The notes beneath the pieces were generated by a model that ran no database searches, was not told where the DNA came from, and was given only the letters and a program-made list of their open reading frames with translations. Source: Nitrospirota bacterium (lineage in GTDB: Bacteria; Nitrospirota; Nitrospiria; Nitrospirales; UBA8639). From it: a stretch of 63,300 bases of DNA. A program made the position numbers and the translations under genes. Below, piece by piece: positions 10,808 to 23,435 of this stretch; position 1 is the stretch's first letter; each line of letters opens with the position of its first letter. The stretch spans positions 1-63,300 of the forward strand of contig JAALKI010000015.1 of assembly GCA_011088105.1 (NCBI GenBank). Reading direction: 5' to 3'.

Positions 10808-12619
10808 ATGAGTCAGACATCACCACCACACATTCGGAATTTTTCCATTATTGCGCATATTGATCATGGGAAGTCGACCCTGGCTGATCGAATTTTGGAA
10901 ATGACCGGGGCGATTACGCAACGGGAATCGCGCGCCCAAATTCTGGATGACATGGACTTAGAGCGAGAACGTGGCATTACCATCAAAGCCCATGCGGTGA
11001 CCACGCATTTTCAGTCTCAAGATGGGCTGACCTACCAGTTGAACCTCATCGATACCCCTGGTCATGTTGATTTTACGTATGAAGTGTCCAGAAGTTTGGC
11101 TGCCTGTGAAGGCGCATTACTGTTAGTTGATGCGACGCAAGGCGTCGAAGCTCAAACGATTGCCAATGCTTATTTGGCCATTGCGAATGATCTAACTATT
11201 ATTCCTGTCATCAATAAAATTGATCTTGCAAGTGCAGATCTTGAAGGGGTCACCCATCAAATTGAGGAAGTGTTAGGCCTAGAGATGGATAACCCTTTGT
11301 GTGTGAGCGCGAAGGAAGGGAAGGGCGTGAATGCGGTTCTGGAAGCCGTGGTTCGTGACATTCCTGGACCGTCAGGATCTCCACCCTCACCACTGAAGGC
11401 CTTAATTTTCGATTCGTGGTTTGACAGCTATCAAGGCGCCATTGTCTTGGTGCGTATCTTTGATGGCGTTCTCGAACCGGGCATGAAGATTCAACTCATG
11501 TCGACTCAACGGACCTTTGAAGTGTCTGAAGTTGGGATCTTTACTCCTAAACGGACGAAAACGCAACAATTGCGGTCCGGAGAGGTGGGCTATGTCTGCG
11601 CCGGGATGAAAGACGTTGCCGATACCAAAATCGGTGACACAATTACGGATGCCAGTCACCCCACGGCGACCGCATTACCAGGGTATCGGGAAGCCAAACC
11701 TCTGGTCTTTTGTGGGTTATACTCTACCGATAATGCGGAGTTTGAGAATTTACGAGATTCATTAGAAAAACTTCGTTTGAATGACACCTCATTTGTATAT
11801 GAACCAGAAACATCGTTGGCGTTGGGCTTTGGGTTTCGGTGTGGATTTCTCGGACTTCTTCACATGGAAATCATTCGCGAACGACTTCAGCGTGAATATC
11901 ACCTTGATTTGATTAGTACCGCACCCACCGTTATTTATCGGGTGCTCACAACAAAAGGTGACTTGTTGGAAATTGAAAATCCTGCCACGCTGCCTGACGC
12001 GTCGAGTATCGCCAAGATGGAAGAGCCGTATATTCGAGTCACGATTATTGCTCCGGACAGATTTACTGGCAATATTCTTCAATTGTGTCAGGAACGACGA
12101 GGGACGCAACAGAGTCTGCAGTACCTCGATCCCACGCGGATTATGGTAGTCTATGAGTTGCCGCTCAATGAACTCGTGATGGATTTTTATGATCGCTTAA
12201 AGTCTCGTACCCAAGGGTATGCGTCCTTAGACTATGAATTGATAGGCTATAAAGAATCTGACCTTGTGAAACTTGACCTGCTTTTAAATGGAGAGTCGAT
12301 TGATGCGTTGTCTTTTATTGCCCATAGGGAAAAGATCCAGCAACGGGCTCGACAGCTCGCCGAAAAAATGAAGACGTTAATTCCCAAACAAATGTTTGAA
12401 GTGATCATTCAAGCGGCGATTGGGAATCGGATTATCGCACGGGAAACGGTCTCGGCGCTTAAAAAAAATGTGACTGCGAAATGTTATGGCGGTGATATTA
12501 GCAGGAAGCGAAAGCTTTGGGAAAAGCAGAAAGAAGGGAAAAAACGAATGAAACAGATCGGTCGGGTGGAAGTGCCACAAGAAGCCTTCTTGGCCCTCTT
12601 GAAGGTTTCGGAGGAATAA
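10808..12619 (+). CDS. lepA: Elongation factor 4 (LepA), back-translocase GTPase
   Basis: LepA is a ribosome-associated GTPase related to EF-G that acts on stalled or mistranslocated ribosomes and affects initiation. At about 603 residues it has the usual length. G1 is [14 protein letters not shown], followed by RGITIKAHA (switch), DTPGHVDF (G3) and NKIDLASAD (G4). The C-terminal LepA-specific domain ends with [20 protein letters not shown]. The ATG at 10808 gives the common short N-terminus; an in-frame TTG at 10799 is the alternative. It heads the run lepA-lepB-rfaE1-kdsB-pyrG-kdsA-pgsA-plsY and ends 2 bp before lepB. Confidence 0.97.
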   Translation: MSQTSPPHIRNFSIIAHIDHGKSTLADRILEMTGAITQRESRAQILDDMDLERERGITIKAHAVTTHFQSQDGLTYQLNLIDTPGHVDFTYEVSRSLAACEGALLLVDATQGVEAQTIANAYLAIANDLTIIPVINKIDLASADLEGVTHQIEEVLGLEMDNPLCVSAKEGKGVNAVLEAVVRDIPGPSGSPPSPLKALIFDSWFDSYQGAIVLVRIFDGVLEPGMKIQLMSTQRTFEVSEVGIFTPKRTKTQQLRSGEVGYVCAGMKDVADTKIGDTITDASHPTATALPGYREAKPLVFCGLYSTDNAEFENLRDSLEKLRLNDTSFVYEPETSLALGFGFRCGFLGLLHMEIIRERLQREYHLDLISTAPTVIYRVLTTKGDLLEIENPATLPDASSIAKMEEPYIRVTIIAPDRFTGNILQLCQERRGTQQSLQYLDPTRIMVVYELPLNELVMDFYDRLKSRTQGYASLDYELIGYKESDLVKLDLLLNGESIDALSFIAHREKIQQRARQLAEKMKTLIPKQMFEVIIQAAIGNRIIARETVSALKKNVTAKCYGGDISRKRKLWEKQKEGKKRMKQIGRVEVPQEAFLALLKVSEE

Positions 12620-12621
12620 GC

Positions 12622-13383
12622 ATGGGAACTCCTGAGTCATCTAAAGACAGTGAGTTGACCAAAGAGGCTGAGCATTCCCTAGAAGCAGGGAACGTGCCTG
12701 AAGATCAGCCAACAACGACTCGAGGCCAAAAGTCTGTTATTCGAGAATATGCCGAAGCCATTATTATTGCGTTACTGTTGGCTTTTTTTATTCGAGCCTT
12801 TGTGGTGCAAGCCTTTAAAATTCCTTCAGGGTCGATGATTCCCAGTCTCCTCATTGGTGACCATATTCTCGTGAGTAAATTGGCGTATGGTCTGCAGTGG
12901 CCTCAGGATTGTCAGTTTGAGATAGCGTTTCCACCGGTGAATTGTTATTCATCCAAAATACTCATGGATTTTGGTAGCCCTGAGCGTGGAGATGTGATCG
13001 TCTTTCGTTACCCTGAGGATGAAGAAAAAGATTTTATTAAACGTGTAGTGGGCATTCCAGGTGATGAAGTTGCGATTCGAAACAAGGTGGTGTATGTCAA
13101 TGGCAAGCCCTTAGATGATAAGGCCTTTACCCAGCGCATTGACTCGGGAGTTATCGATGGCCGTATCAACCCGCGTGATAATTTTGGTCCGGTCACCGTT
13201 CCGAAAGATTCCTATTTTATGATGGGTGACAATCGTGACCAGAGTCTAGATAGTCGATTTTGGGGATTTGTGAAAAGCCATAAAATTAAAGGCCGAGCGT
13301 TTTTAGTATACTGGTCTTGGAGTGGGATGGGGCATTGGAGTGATTGGGTCCGATGGGGTCGCATTGGGCAATCCATCAGATAA
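12622..13383 (+). CDS. lepB: Signal peptidase I
   Basis: LepB cleaves signal peptides from exported proteins at the outer face of the inner membrane. The 253-residue protein has a polar N-terminus, one membrane segment (about 44-63), the catalytic serine S71 in IPSGSM, and the general-base lysine K140 in FIKRVVGIPGDEV. The C-terminal GDNRDQSLDSRFWG box is intact. The ATG at 12622 is favoured by GGAGGAAT six bases upstream; the frame runs open into lepA. The lepA-lepB pair is a common arrangement in bacteria. Confidence 0.96.
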   Translation: MGTPESSKDSELTKEAEHSLEAGNVPEDQPTTTRGQKSVIREYAEAIIIALLLAFFIRAFVVQAFKIPSGSMIPSLLIGDHILVSKLAYGLQWPQDCQFEIAFPPVNCYSSKILMDFGSPERGDVIVFRYPEDEEKDFIKRVVGIPGDEVAIRNKVVYVNGKPLDDKAFTQRIDSGVIDGRINPRDNFGPVTVPKDSYFMMGDNRDQSLDSRFWGFVKSHKIKGRAFLVYWSWSGMGHWSDWVRWGRIGQSIR

Positions 13384-13395
13384 TGAATTGTTTGT

Positions 13396-14481
13396 ATGCG
13401 CAAAACTGTTTCGATTTCTCAGCAAGCCTCCCCTAAAAAACCTCGGCGGCAGAGTACGAAGAGTCATATCGGTCACCTTCACTCAGACAACGTAGTCAGC
13501 ACTCGCAAGCTCGTGAGTTGTTTGCAGCGGTTTCCTCAAGCGAAGGTCTTAGTCATTGGTGATCTCATTCTTGATCATTATATTTGGGGGCATGTTCATC
13601 GGATTTCTCCTGAAGCACCGGTTCCTATTGTTCATGTTGATTCAGAATCGCTTCATTTAGGAGGTGCTGCCAATGTGTTCCAAAATGTTGTTGCCTTAGA
13701 AGGCCAAGCCGATATCTGTGGAGTGGTTGGCTTAGATGATAATGGGCGTGTCTTACTTAAGAAGTTAGGGCTTCGTCGTCAACATCGAGGTGGGGTCATC
13801 ATTGACTCTGACCGGCCAACCACAAGGAAGACGAGGATTCTGGCCAATAGTCAACAAATTGTTCGGTATGATGTTGAACAACGGCATGATGTCTCAGAAA
13901 AAACCACGCATCAGATTCTTCACTATGTCCAGTCGTGTCTCTCAGATATTTCCTGTCTGGTAATTTCGGATTATGCGAAGGGTGTCGTGACTCCACTGTT
14001 AATGCACGAATTGAATCAAATGGTTGGTCGTCATCGCATTCCTCTTGTTGTTGATCCCAAAATCGAACACTTTCCCTATTTTGCTAATGCCACTGTCATG
14101 ACGCCAAACTATGACGAAGCCACACAGGGTGTTCATTATTTAATGGGAAACGCTGAGACAAAAGAGGAACCTGGACATCTTCTTCGAGAAAAACTTGGAT
14201 GTGAAGCTGTTCTGGTGACTCAGGGGAGTCAAGGTATGACACTCTGCGAAGAAGGCAAAACCATCGATATTCCGGCGGTGGCCCGTCAGGTCTACGATGT
14301 CACTGGGGCAGGGGACACTGTGGTGAGTACAATGGCCTTAGCCTTGAGTACAGGGGCGTCCATTCATGAAGGCGCCGTACTAGCTAATCATGCAGCCGGT
14401 CAGGTTGTTGGTATGGTTGGAACGGCAAGCATTACACGTGCGCACTTAAAAAACACCATTCAACAGGTCCCATTATCCTAA
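13396..14481 (+). CDS. rfaE1: D-glycero-beta-D-manno-heptose-7-phosphate kinase (RfaE domain I)
   Basis: This PfkB-family kinase phosphorylates heptose-7-phosphate at C1 on the way to ADP-heptose for the LPS inner core. It shows VLVIGDLILDHYIWG, RISPEAPVPI, LGGAANV, and the catalytic DVTGAGDTVVSTMALAL near the end. The 361 residues correspond to the kinase half only. The cytidylyltransferase half (RfaE2) that is fused to it in E. coli HldE is absent and must be encoded elsewhere. A 45-residue basic N-terminal extension precedes the domain. It lies 12 bp after lepB and 1 bp before kdsB, among other LPS genes. Confidence 0.93.
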   Translation: MRKTVSISQQASPKKPRRQSTKSHIGHLHSDNVVSTRKLVSCLQRFPQAKVLVIGDLILDHYIWGHVHRISPEAPVPIVHVDSESLHLGGAANVFQNVVALEGQADICGVVGLDDNGRVLLKKLGLRRQHRGGVIIDSDRPTTRKTRILANSQQIVRYDVEQRHDVSEKTTHQILHYVQSCLSDISCLVISDYAKGVVTPLLMHELNQMVGRHRIPLVVDPKIEHFPYFANATVMTPNYDEATQGVHYLMGNAETKEEPGHLLREKLGCEAVLVTQGSQGMTLCEEGKTIDIPAVARQVYDVTGAGDTVVSTMALALSTGASIHEGAVLANHAAGQVVGMVGTASITRAHLKNTIQQVPLS

Positions 14482-14482
14482 C

Positions 14483-16829
<2,347 letters not shown>

Positions 16830-16833
16830 GTTG

Positions 16834-17664
16834 ATGACGATGACTCATGAGATTGAAATTGGCTCCTTTCATGTTGGCGCCGCGCATCCCCATTGTTTAA
16901 TCGCCGGTCCGTGTGTGATTGAAAGTGAGGTGCTGGTTGTTGATACGGCGAGTCGGATTGCGGAAGTGGCCCAGACGCTTGGTTTTCCATATATTTTTAA
17001 GGCGTCATTTGATAAAGCCAACCGGAGTTCGATTACATCATTCCGTGGTCCAGGTATTGACGCAGGGCTGGCTATTCTCCAAAGAGTCAAAGAGAAAGTG
17101 CAGGTGCCAATCTTAACGGACATTCATCAAGTGCATGAAGCTGCAAAAGCTGCAGAAGTCGCTGATATTTTGCAAATTCCGGCGTTTTTATGTCGGCAAA
17201 CGGATCTTCTTGTGGCAGCAGCACGGACTGGTCGCGTGGTGAACGTTAAAAAGGGGCAATTTCTTTCACCACAGGAAATGCAGAATGTGGTGAACAAGCT
17301 AGAAGAAAGCGGCACAACGCAAATTTTGCTTACTGAACGTGGATCGTCGTTTGGCTATAATAATCTTGTGGTTGATATGCGATCGTTACCCATTCTTCAA
17401 CGCTTTGGGTACCCAGTGATTTTCGATGCAACACACAGTGTGCAATTACCGGGAGGCGCAGGCACCCAATCGTCTGGACAACGAGAATTTATTGCCCCAT
17501 TAGCCCGTGCAGCAGCAGCAGCAGGCTGTCAGGGATTCTTTATGGAAGTCCACCCAGACCCCAAGGTCGCGCTCTCAGATGGGCCGAATATGGTCCCATT
17601 GGATGAGTTGCCAGCGCTCTTGCGTGATATTCTTCGAGTATGTCGCGCGGTCACAGAAGGATGA
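16834..17664 (+). CDS. kdsA: 3-deoxy-8-phosphooctulonate synthase
   Basis: KdsA condenses phosphoenolpyruvate with arabinose-5-phosphate to give Kdo-8-phosphate. The 276-residue protein shows [19 protein letters not shown], the long VPILTDIHQ and [13 protein letters not shown] segments, [11 protein letters not shown] and FMEVHPDP. The cysteine in IAGPCVIE is a metal ligand in metal-dependent KdsA enzymes. The start is the ATG at 16834 (an ATG at 16840 is equally possible), 4 bp after pyrG. Confidence 0.96.
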   Translation: MTMTHEIEIGSFHVGAAHPHCLIAGPCVIESEVLVVDTASRIAEVAQTLGFPYIFKASFDKANRSSITSFRGPGIDAGLAILQRVKEKVQVPILTDIHQVHEAAKAAEVADILQIPAFLCRQTDLLVAAARTGRVVNVKKGQFLSPQEMQNVVNKLEESGTTQILLTERGSSFGYNNLVVDMRSLPILQRFGYPVIFDATHSVQLPGGAGTQSSGQREFIAPLARAAAAAGCQGFFMEVHPDPKVALSDGPNMVPLDELPALLRDILRVCRAVTEG

Positions 17665-17676
17665 GATAGACGTGTC

Positions 17677-18312
17677 ATGAACCCGCTTCGAGCGACAGAG
17701 ACTCTTGATCTAGACCCTCAACATCAGAAATGGAAAGGTGCTCTTAATCTCCCCAATCTCCTCACGCTATCGAGAATTTTTCTGGTTCCAGTTTTTATCC
17801 TTACCTTTTCGACTCCCACGGTGACACGATCGTGGGCTGCAGCATTTGTCTTTGGTGTTGCCGCGCTGACAGACTGGTTTGATGGATACCTTGCCAGGCG
17901 CCGTGCAGAAGTCACAACGATTGGGCGGCTCTTAGACCCGATCGCTGATAAATTTCTTGTCGTATCAGGCTTAATCCTCCTCGTCCAATTTCAGCGTATT
18001 GCCGCCTGGGTTGCTATTATCTTTATTGTGCGTGAAATTGTGATTACAGGTATGCGGGCTATTGCCGCGACAGAGGGTGTGGTCATTTCTGCTGGGAGTC
18101 TCGGTAAATATAAAGTAATACTTCAAATTTTTGGAATCCTCATTCTCATTCTTCAGGATGCCGTAAGTCTTCCATTTGTCAGTGTCTCACTACTAGGGAA
18201 CGGATTTTTGTATATGGCTTTAGGGTTTTCCCTTGTCTCGGGAGCACAGTATTTTGCAAGAGTCTTTGGCACCCTCAAGCTATCGAGTTCCCACGATCGC
18301 CGCTCACAGTGA
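17677..18312 (+). CDS. pgsA: CDP-diacylglycerol--glycerol-3-phosphate 3-phosphatidyltransferase
   Basis: PgsA makes phosphatidylglycerol phosphate in the inner membrane. The 211-residue protein has four to five hydrophobic segments. The CDP-alcohol phosphotransferase signature is complete (LTDWFDGYLARRRAEVTTIG, then RLLDPIADK), supplying the catalytic and metal-binding aspartates. An N-terminal stretch NLPNLLTLSRIFLVP is typical of the family. It sits 12 bp after kdsA and 18 bp before plsY, a second phospholipid gene. Confidence 0.94.
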   Translation: MNPLRATETLDLDPQHQKWKGALNLPNLLTLSRIFLVPVFILTFSTPTVTRSWAAAFVFGVAALTDWFDGYLARRRAEVTTIGRLLDPIADKFLVVSGLILLVQFQRIAAWVAIIFIVREIVITGMRAIAATEGVVISAGSLGKYKVILQIFGILILILQDAVSLPFVSVSLLGNGFLYMALGFSLVSGAQYFARVFGTLKLSSSHDRRSQ

Positions 18313-18330
18313 TTCAATATCGTCACTCCT

Positions 18331-18930
18331 ATGGAAACTACGTACCTTGGGTTAGCTATTGGAGCCTATATTTTAGGATCGGTTCCTTTTGGTCTACTCG
18401 CGTCATGGGTTTATGGATCAACAGATCCAAGGACAGCTGGAAGTCAGAATATAGGATTTACCAATGTTTTGAGAACTTCAGGGACAATGGTTGGAATCCT
18501 GACGCTACTGGGGGACTTTGGCAAAGGGTGGCTGGTTGGTTGGAGCGTCATTGCCTATGAGTTTCATGGGGCCTTGGCGCTTGGAATTGGGTTTTGTGTC
18601 ATCATTGGGCATATTTTTTCTCTGTTTTTGGGGTTTCGTGGTGGAAAAGGTGTGGCAACGACATTTGGCTGTCTTTTAGGTATGGCTCCATCTATCGGTT
18701 TTATCTTAATCGTGGTCTGGCTTGCGGTACTTGGACTCTTCAGATATTCTTCTGGCGCTGCCATTGTGACATTTATGATGTTTCCGCTTATTGCGGGAAT
18801 GATGATTACGCAATTAGATTTTACCATATTTTCCATCTGTGTGAGTGGGTTGGTATTATATAAACACAAGGAAAATTTTATGAGACTGTGTCATGGAACG
18901 GAATCTCGTATGAAATTTGGCTCTAGTTGA
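18331..18930 (+). CDS. plsY: Acyl-phosphate glycerol-3-phosphate acyltransferase PlsY
   Basis: PlsY transfers an acyl group from acyl-phosphate to glycerol-3-phosphate, the first committed step of phospholipid synthesis. The 199-residue membrane protein has the family's cytosolic-loop motifs: GSVPFGLLASW near the start, DPRTAGSQNIGFTNVLRTSG, and FRGGKGVATTFG in the middle. Several hydrophobic segments span the whole chain, and HKENFMRLCHGTES closes the protein, as in other PlsY sequences. It follows pgsA in the same direction. Confidence 0.95.
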   Translation: METTYLGLAIGAYILGSVPFGLLASWVYGSTDPRTAGSQNIGFTNVLRTSGTMVGILTLLGDFGKGWLVGWSVIAYEFHGALALGIGFCVIIGHIFSLFLGFRGGKGVATTFGCLLGMAPSIGFILIVVWLAVLGLFRYSSGAAIVTFMMFPLIAGMMITQLDFTIFSICVSGLVLYKHKENFMRLCHGTESRMKFGSS

Positions 18931-19034
18931 CATAATATTACTTATCCGACATTGAGAAATTTGAGCACGTCCTGCATTCTCATGACAAAACTTGTTGGCA
19001 GTTGAGGCTAATGAAGCTGTATTGAGGAGATTCT

Positions 19035-20429
19035 ATGAGGTGTGTGCCTGTTGCCAGCTCTGTCTGTCTTGTGTTCTTGCTTATAGCAGGATATCTCGTT
19101 CTTCCCGCGTTTGATGTGCTAGCTGCCGTAACCCTTGGAGAGTCAAGAGGGCTCACTCTCTTAGAGGATATTCAAGAAGCCATTACCAAACTTGCAGAAG
19201 ACGTGACACCAACAGTGGTGAATGTCTCCCCTATTCGAAAGTTTGATCAATCGCGTACTCCAAACCCGTCACGCAAACGGGCTCCGGCAAAACCAGGTTC
19301 TGGTTCAGGCGTGGTGGTCACGGAAGATGGCTACATTGTGACCAATAATCACGTGTTAGGAGAAGCCACAGAAGCTGCCGTGAATTTTTCCGATAATACG
19401 ACACGTATTGGCACTCTTGTTGGCCGTGACCCAGACACGGATTTGGCTCTTCTCAAAGTGACGACTGACAAAAAACTCCCCAGCGCGACATTTGGTGATT
19501 CTCAGACTATTAAGGTTGGACAATGGGTTTTAGCCGTAGGAAATCCCTTTGGGTTGGATCGAACCGTGACGCTTGGTGTTGTCAGTGGGATCGGACGTGA
19601 GAATATGAATTTGTCTCGATATGAAAATTTTATCCAGACCGATGCCTCCATTAATCCAGGAAACTCTGGTGGCCCTTTGTTTAACTTACGCGGTGAAGTC
19701 ATTGGGATTAACACGGCGATTATCAACTTTGCCCAAGGGATTGGGTTTGCCATTCCTTCCCGTATGGTCAGTCGGGTTATTGACCAGCTGCGTCAAGGAG
19801 GTCGAGTGGTTCGAGGTTGGCTAGGCGTTGGCATTCAGTCCGTCACGGCTGAACTGGCGGAAAAATTTGGAGTGAAGGAAGGGGTCGGCGTTCTCATCAA
19901 TGAAGTCTTTGAAGCAGATCCTGCGGACCTTGCCGGAATTCAACCAGGTGATATTATTACAAAAGTTGGAGGAACCGTTGTTGATTCTCCTAATAAACTC
20001 TCTCGATTAGTCGCGAACTATGGGCCAGGGGATGTCACAGATATTGAAGTGGTGCGTGATGGAATGCACCTCACGATTGCTGTTTCGCTTGGAGTTCGAC
20101 AAGAAAAACCCATGATCACCTCTCTCCCTCCATCAGACGATCAGAAACAGTTTGGGTTTGAGGTGCAAGGCATAACCCCTGAACTAGCGAAGGAACATTC
20201 ACTCACTGAGTCGCAAGGGGTCATCATCTCAAATATTAAACGAGGGAGTATCGCTCACACAGAAGGGTTGCGCAAAGGCGATGTCGTAAAAGAGGTTAAT
20301 CGGATTGCCGTTGAAACGGTCATTGAATTTGGTAAAGAAATGAAAGAGAAGAAAGCCGGAGACACCATCTTACTCAGAGTCCTTAGAGGTGAGAGGGCGT
20401 TCTATGTTGTCCTGAAACCCCAAGGGTAA
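19035..20429 (+). CDS. Periplasmic serine protease, DegP/HtrA family
   Basis: This 464-residue protein is a trypsin-like protease and chaperone of envelope quality control. An N-terminal hydrophobic signal (about 5-30) exports it. The catalytic triad is visible: H106 in VTNNHVL, D136 in DTDLALLKV and S211 in NPGNSGGPL. Two PDZ domains follow (about 270-360 and 375-460, with GIQPGDIITKVGG and GLRKGDVVKEVNR). The start is supported by GAGGAG seven bases before the ATG. A 104-bp gap separates it from plsY, so it may have its own promoter. The two-PDZ layout fits DegP/DegQ/MucD-like enzymes; I do not choose between them. Confidence 0.92.
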   Translation: MRCVPVASSVCLVFLLIAGYLVLPAFDVLAAVTLGESRGLTLLEDIQEAITKLAEDVTPTVVNVSPIRKFDQSRTPNPSRKRAPAKPGSGSGVVVTEDGYIVTNNHVLGEATEAAVNFSDNTTRIGTLVGRDPDTDLALLKVTTDKKLPSATFGDSQTIKVGQWVLAVGNPFGLDRTVTLGVVSGIGRENMNLSRYENFIQTDASINPGNSGGPLFNLRGEVIGINTAIINFAQGIGFAIPSRMVSRVIDQLRQGGRVVRGWLGVGIQSVTAELAEKFGVKEGVGVLINEVFEADPADLAGIQPGDIITKVGGTVVDSPNKLSRLVANYGPGDVTDIEVVRDGMHLTIAVSLGVRQEKPMITSLPPSDDQKQFGFEVQGITPELAKEHSLTESQGVIISNIKRGSIAHTEGLRKGDVVKEVNRIAVETVIEFGKEMKEKKAGDTILLRVLRGERAFYVVLKPQG

Positions 20430-20710
20430 CTTTAGAATATGAAGTCGTAGACTGGATAGATTGTCCATAAGGCAATGCTATTTCGGGGCAATTATATGAT
20501 GGATATTCGGGGAGCAAGTTGATTTGCCATATGTTGGGGATCATTGTCATACAAATCATTGCCTCCCCGCTTGAACGTTCCAAGGACTAGTACGTTACCA
20601 CCAGTTTCTTGTCCATATTTCCCTTGGGGGAACGCCATGAAGGGCTCTGGATGGTTACAGGCAAAAAGTAGGAAACATTCGTTCTTCTGGCTTTTTCCCT
20701 CAGCTGGTGC

Positions 20711-21628
20711 TTAGCGCACAACCAATACCGAACACGGCGCGTGACGAGCCACCTTATGGGCAACACTACCCAAAAGGAAACGTCTCAGCCCAGTCAACCC
20801 TTTGGATCCCACCACAATAAGGTCCGCGCGGCTCCGCTTCGCCGTTTTAAGAATATCTTCAGCTACATGGCCATGGGTGAGGAGGATATCCACCTCTAAT
20901 TTTTTCTTGCTCAGAGCCTGCTGAGTCTCTTGAAGAAGTTGTTTCCCCGCTTGTTCTAAAGTTCGCTTCATATTCTCAGCCAATTGCGTGGCGTCCACGT
21001 GGCCTGTGAGCCATGCCGCCGTTGTGAGGGTCGGGTGTCTTTCCACGACGTGAATGATGGTCAAGTCTGCCGCTTTTGGAAGATTCAAACTCTTGAGTAA
21101 CGTAACGGCTAGCTTGGAGTCGTGGGATCCATCCGTCGCAAGCAGGACGCGCATGTTTCGTGTCTTACGACCGGTCCAACAGGGCTGGCCCCGCACCAGC
21201 AATACCGAACAATGCGCGTCACTCAGTACCCACTCGCTGACGCTGCCGAGGAGAAACCGTTTCATGGCCGACAACCCTTTGGTGCCTACCACAACCAGGT
21301 CAATCGGGTGTTGTTCAATCGCCGTGAGAATCTCACCCCCTGGGAGGCCTTCAACGACATTAGCCTGAATCTCTAACCTCTGACCGTGGAATGATTCTGC
21401 CATGCGGCTGATAAATCGGCGAGCTTTGGCTGTCACCTTTGCGCGGAGAGGGACAAGTTTCTCTTGAAACTGCTGGACATCACCAAAGAGGGGCAACTCC
21501 GGCCACTGTTTTAGTTCAAACACGTGCAGGAGTGACAGGACCGAACCAGCAGGTAGATGAAGCTCTTGCACCCACCGAGCCGCCGCTAAAGAATTCCGTG
21601 ATTGATCCACTGCCAGTAATACGTTCAT
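20711..21628 (-). CDS. Tandem universal stress protein (two UspA domains)
   Basis: The 305-residue protein is two UspA domains in tandem. Each ends with the ATP-binding G-2x-G-9x-G-S pattern: GTKGLSAMKRFLLGSVSEW and GSKGLTGLRRFLLGSVAHK, each followed by a CSVLVV strand. Domain 1 begins NVLLAVDQSRNS and domain 2 RVLLATDGSHDS, both with the nucleotide-contacting aspartate. Such proteins respond to starvation, redox or ion stress. AAAGGAG precedes the ATG. It lies directly downstream of the CPA2 antiporter on the same strand, an arrangement seen where stress proteins modulate transporters. It converges with htrA; the 281-bp gap holds no clear terminator. Confidence 0.9.
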   Translation of the reverse strand: MNVLLAVDQSRNSLAAARWVQELHLPAGSVLSLLHVFELKQWPELPLFGDVQQFQEKLVPLRAKVTAKARRFISRMAESFHGQRLEIQANVVEGLPGGEILTAIEQHPIDLVVVGTKGLSAMKRFLLGSVSEWVLSDAHCSVLLVRGQPCWTGRKTRNMRVLLATDGSHDSKLAVTLLKSLNLPKAADLTIIHVVERHPTLTTAAWLTGHVDATQLAENMKRTLEQAGKQLLQETQQALSKKKLEVDILLTHGHVAEDILKTAKRSRADLIVVGSKGLTGLRRFLLGSVAHKVARHAPCSVLVVR

Positions 21629-21791
21629 GGATAGACTCCTTTTGTACTCATTGAAAGAGAAACTCTAGAGGTAATGAGTTTTTGGATTTAGCATCTCATT
21701 GTGGTCGGTCAAGAAATGGCTGCGTTTGTTCTCTCACAGTCAAGCCAACGAACTGCTCCACGCACGACATTCAAACGTTGTCAACTGTTTG

Positions 21792-22991
21792 TCATTGGTG
21801 GCTGAAACGACCGTACAACCCCTTCATAACGAATGGCGATAATACGGTTGTCAAAGCGATCACGATAATCATGCCGGCATAAGTCTCATTGTTAAGGATA
21901 CCGCTTTCCCGTCCCAATTCGGCAAAGATGAGCCCTACTTTCCCGCGTGGGATCATGGCAGTACCAATGATCCAACGGGTTGGCCAAGGTTCGCGGATGA
22001 GCATGGGGCCCGCCAATTTCCCGATAATCGCAGCAATCATAAGTGCCATTGAAAAGATCCAAATGAATGGGGAGCTCCAAGCGATCTCGCGTAGATTCAA
22101 TGACAAGCCGACCATGACAAAGAAAATTGGCGTGAATAGATGAATGACCGGCTTCATTTCCGTTTCAATGTGCTCGGCGAAAGATGGGTCTGCATGCAAT
22201 GCCGTGCCAAAAGGCAAAAAGAAACGCCTCGATAAAGCCAACCCTGCCGCGAAACCACCGAGCAACTCCGGTGCTCCCATAGAATGGGCTAGCCAGGCGA
22301 ACAATAGCACCAGGGAGACGATCGTCGTGGGGACCAGACCGGGTATCTCTGTTGTCGTGTTGATGTGTTTGATGATAGCGGACATCAGCTTGGCCGCTAC
22401 CGGGGCCAAAATAAAGAAGGTCGCTACGAACATAATGACTTTGCCTGCATTGCCCAGAGTCACACCACCGCCAATGGAGAATTCATAAAGTAGGGCCAGT
22501 AAAACGACGCCCATTACATCATCAAGAATTGCTGCACCCAATATTATCTGGCCCTCCGGGGCGTGGTGGCGTTTGAGGTCTGTGAGCACACGGGCAGTGA
22601 TTCCAATACTGGTCGCTGTGAGCGTCCCTCCGATAAATAGCGATGTCAGCAACGAGAGACCGAATGCCCAATGTCCTACGCTGAAACCCAGCAGGAACGG
22701 TAGACCAAAACCTCCCAGGGCCACTACTAAAGACTTGGGGCCGGCCCGAGCTAATTGCCTGGGATCAGTTCCCAAGCCCACCTCGAACAGGAGCAGGATG
22801 ATACCAATTTCCGCCATGAGCTTGATGGCTTCGATGGGCTCGACCCAGCCCAGCAAACTGGGTCCTAATATCACTCCTGCCAGTAACTCACCTATGACAG
22901 TGGGTGCTTTGAGCCTTCCGGCCAGCTCCGCGAAAACTCACGCGGTTAAAAGAATAATAAGCAGGGTAAGAAAAAAGTCATGGCTTTGCAT
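21792..22991 (-). pseudogene. CPA2 (Kef/NapA-type) cation/proton antiporter interrupted by in-frame TGA
   Basis: The protein is a monovalent cation/proton antiporter of the CPA2 type with ten or more hydrophobic segments. It has GTLTATSIGITARVL and the paired aspartates in AAILDDVMG that carry ions in this family. Translation from the ATG at 22991 gives a good first helix (MQSHDFFLTLLIILLTA), then TGA at 22938-22940, and then VFAELAGRLKAPTVIGELLAG, which is the expected continuation. The full frame would be about 400 codons. The remaining open part begins within ILGPSLLGW at 22874 and lacks the first helix and half of the second. A CGA (Arg) to TGA change would explain it. Either the gene is newly inactivated, the base is wrong, or a shortened protein is made. 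Confidence 0.7.
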
Positions 22992-23435
22992 TGAGGTTCC
23001 TAACTCTTACTCTCCGCTAACCAGAGATCATCCGCATTCCTGATCTGAAATAATATGCAGCTTTTGGAAATAGGTTGGTTTGATCAATGCCAGCCTTTTT
23101 GCCATGAACCATGTCGCACAAGTTTGCATAGTTATAATCACAATGATCTTGTATTATTCCCATAACTTATGCTCATCCTGGCCGGCACGGAAAATGGAGA
23201 GGGTGATTAGGGAGTTACGCCAGATTCACCTGATTCCTGCATTGCTCTTGACCTTCTTGAGCACATCAGCCCGATTGCGTGGGACAACGTGCTGCTCTAT
23301 ATGGGTAATACACCCTCGACCGAAGTCTCATTCGTACATCTTAGCGTGCATTTTTACAGTATTTTGCCCGCTACCCTGAAGTGAAAAATATAACCCATCA
23401 CGTTGATTGCCCAGATCTTATTATTCAATCCGCAC
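22992..23435. other. Intergenic region, no gene seen
   Basis: About 440 AT-rich bases lie upstream of the antiporter gene and downstream of the 190-residue lipoprotein-like gene. Short open frames exist but none has a ribosome-binding site or a recognisable product. A promoter for the antiporter is expected here; I did not find a convincing one. Confidence 0.4.

Noticed and set aside
22938-22940. TGA read as selenocysteine
   Set aside because: The site is an N-terminal membrane helix edge where other antiporters have ordinary residues; no SECIS-like hairpin or redox context is seen.
22573-23043. 156-residue frame antisense to the antiporter gene
   Set aside because: It lies opposite a recognisable membrane protein, has no ribosome-binding site, and its composition mirrors the antisense codons.
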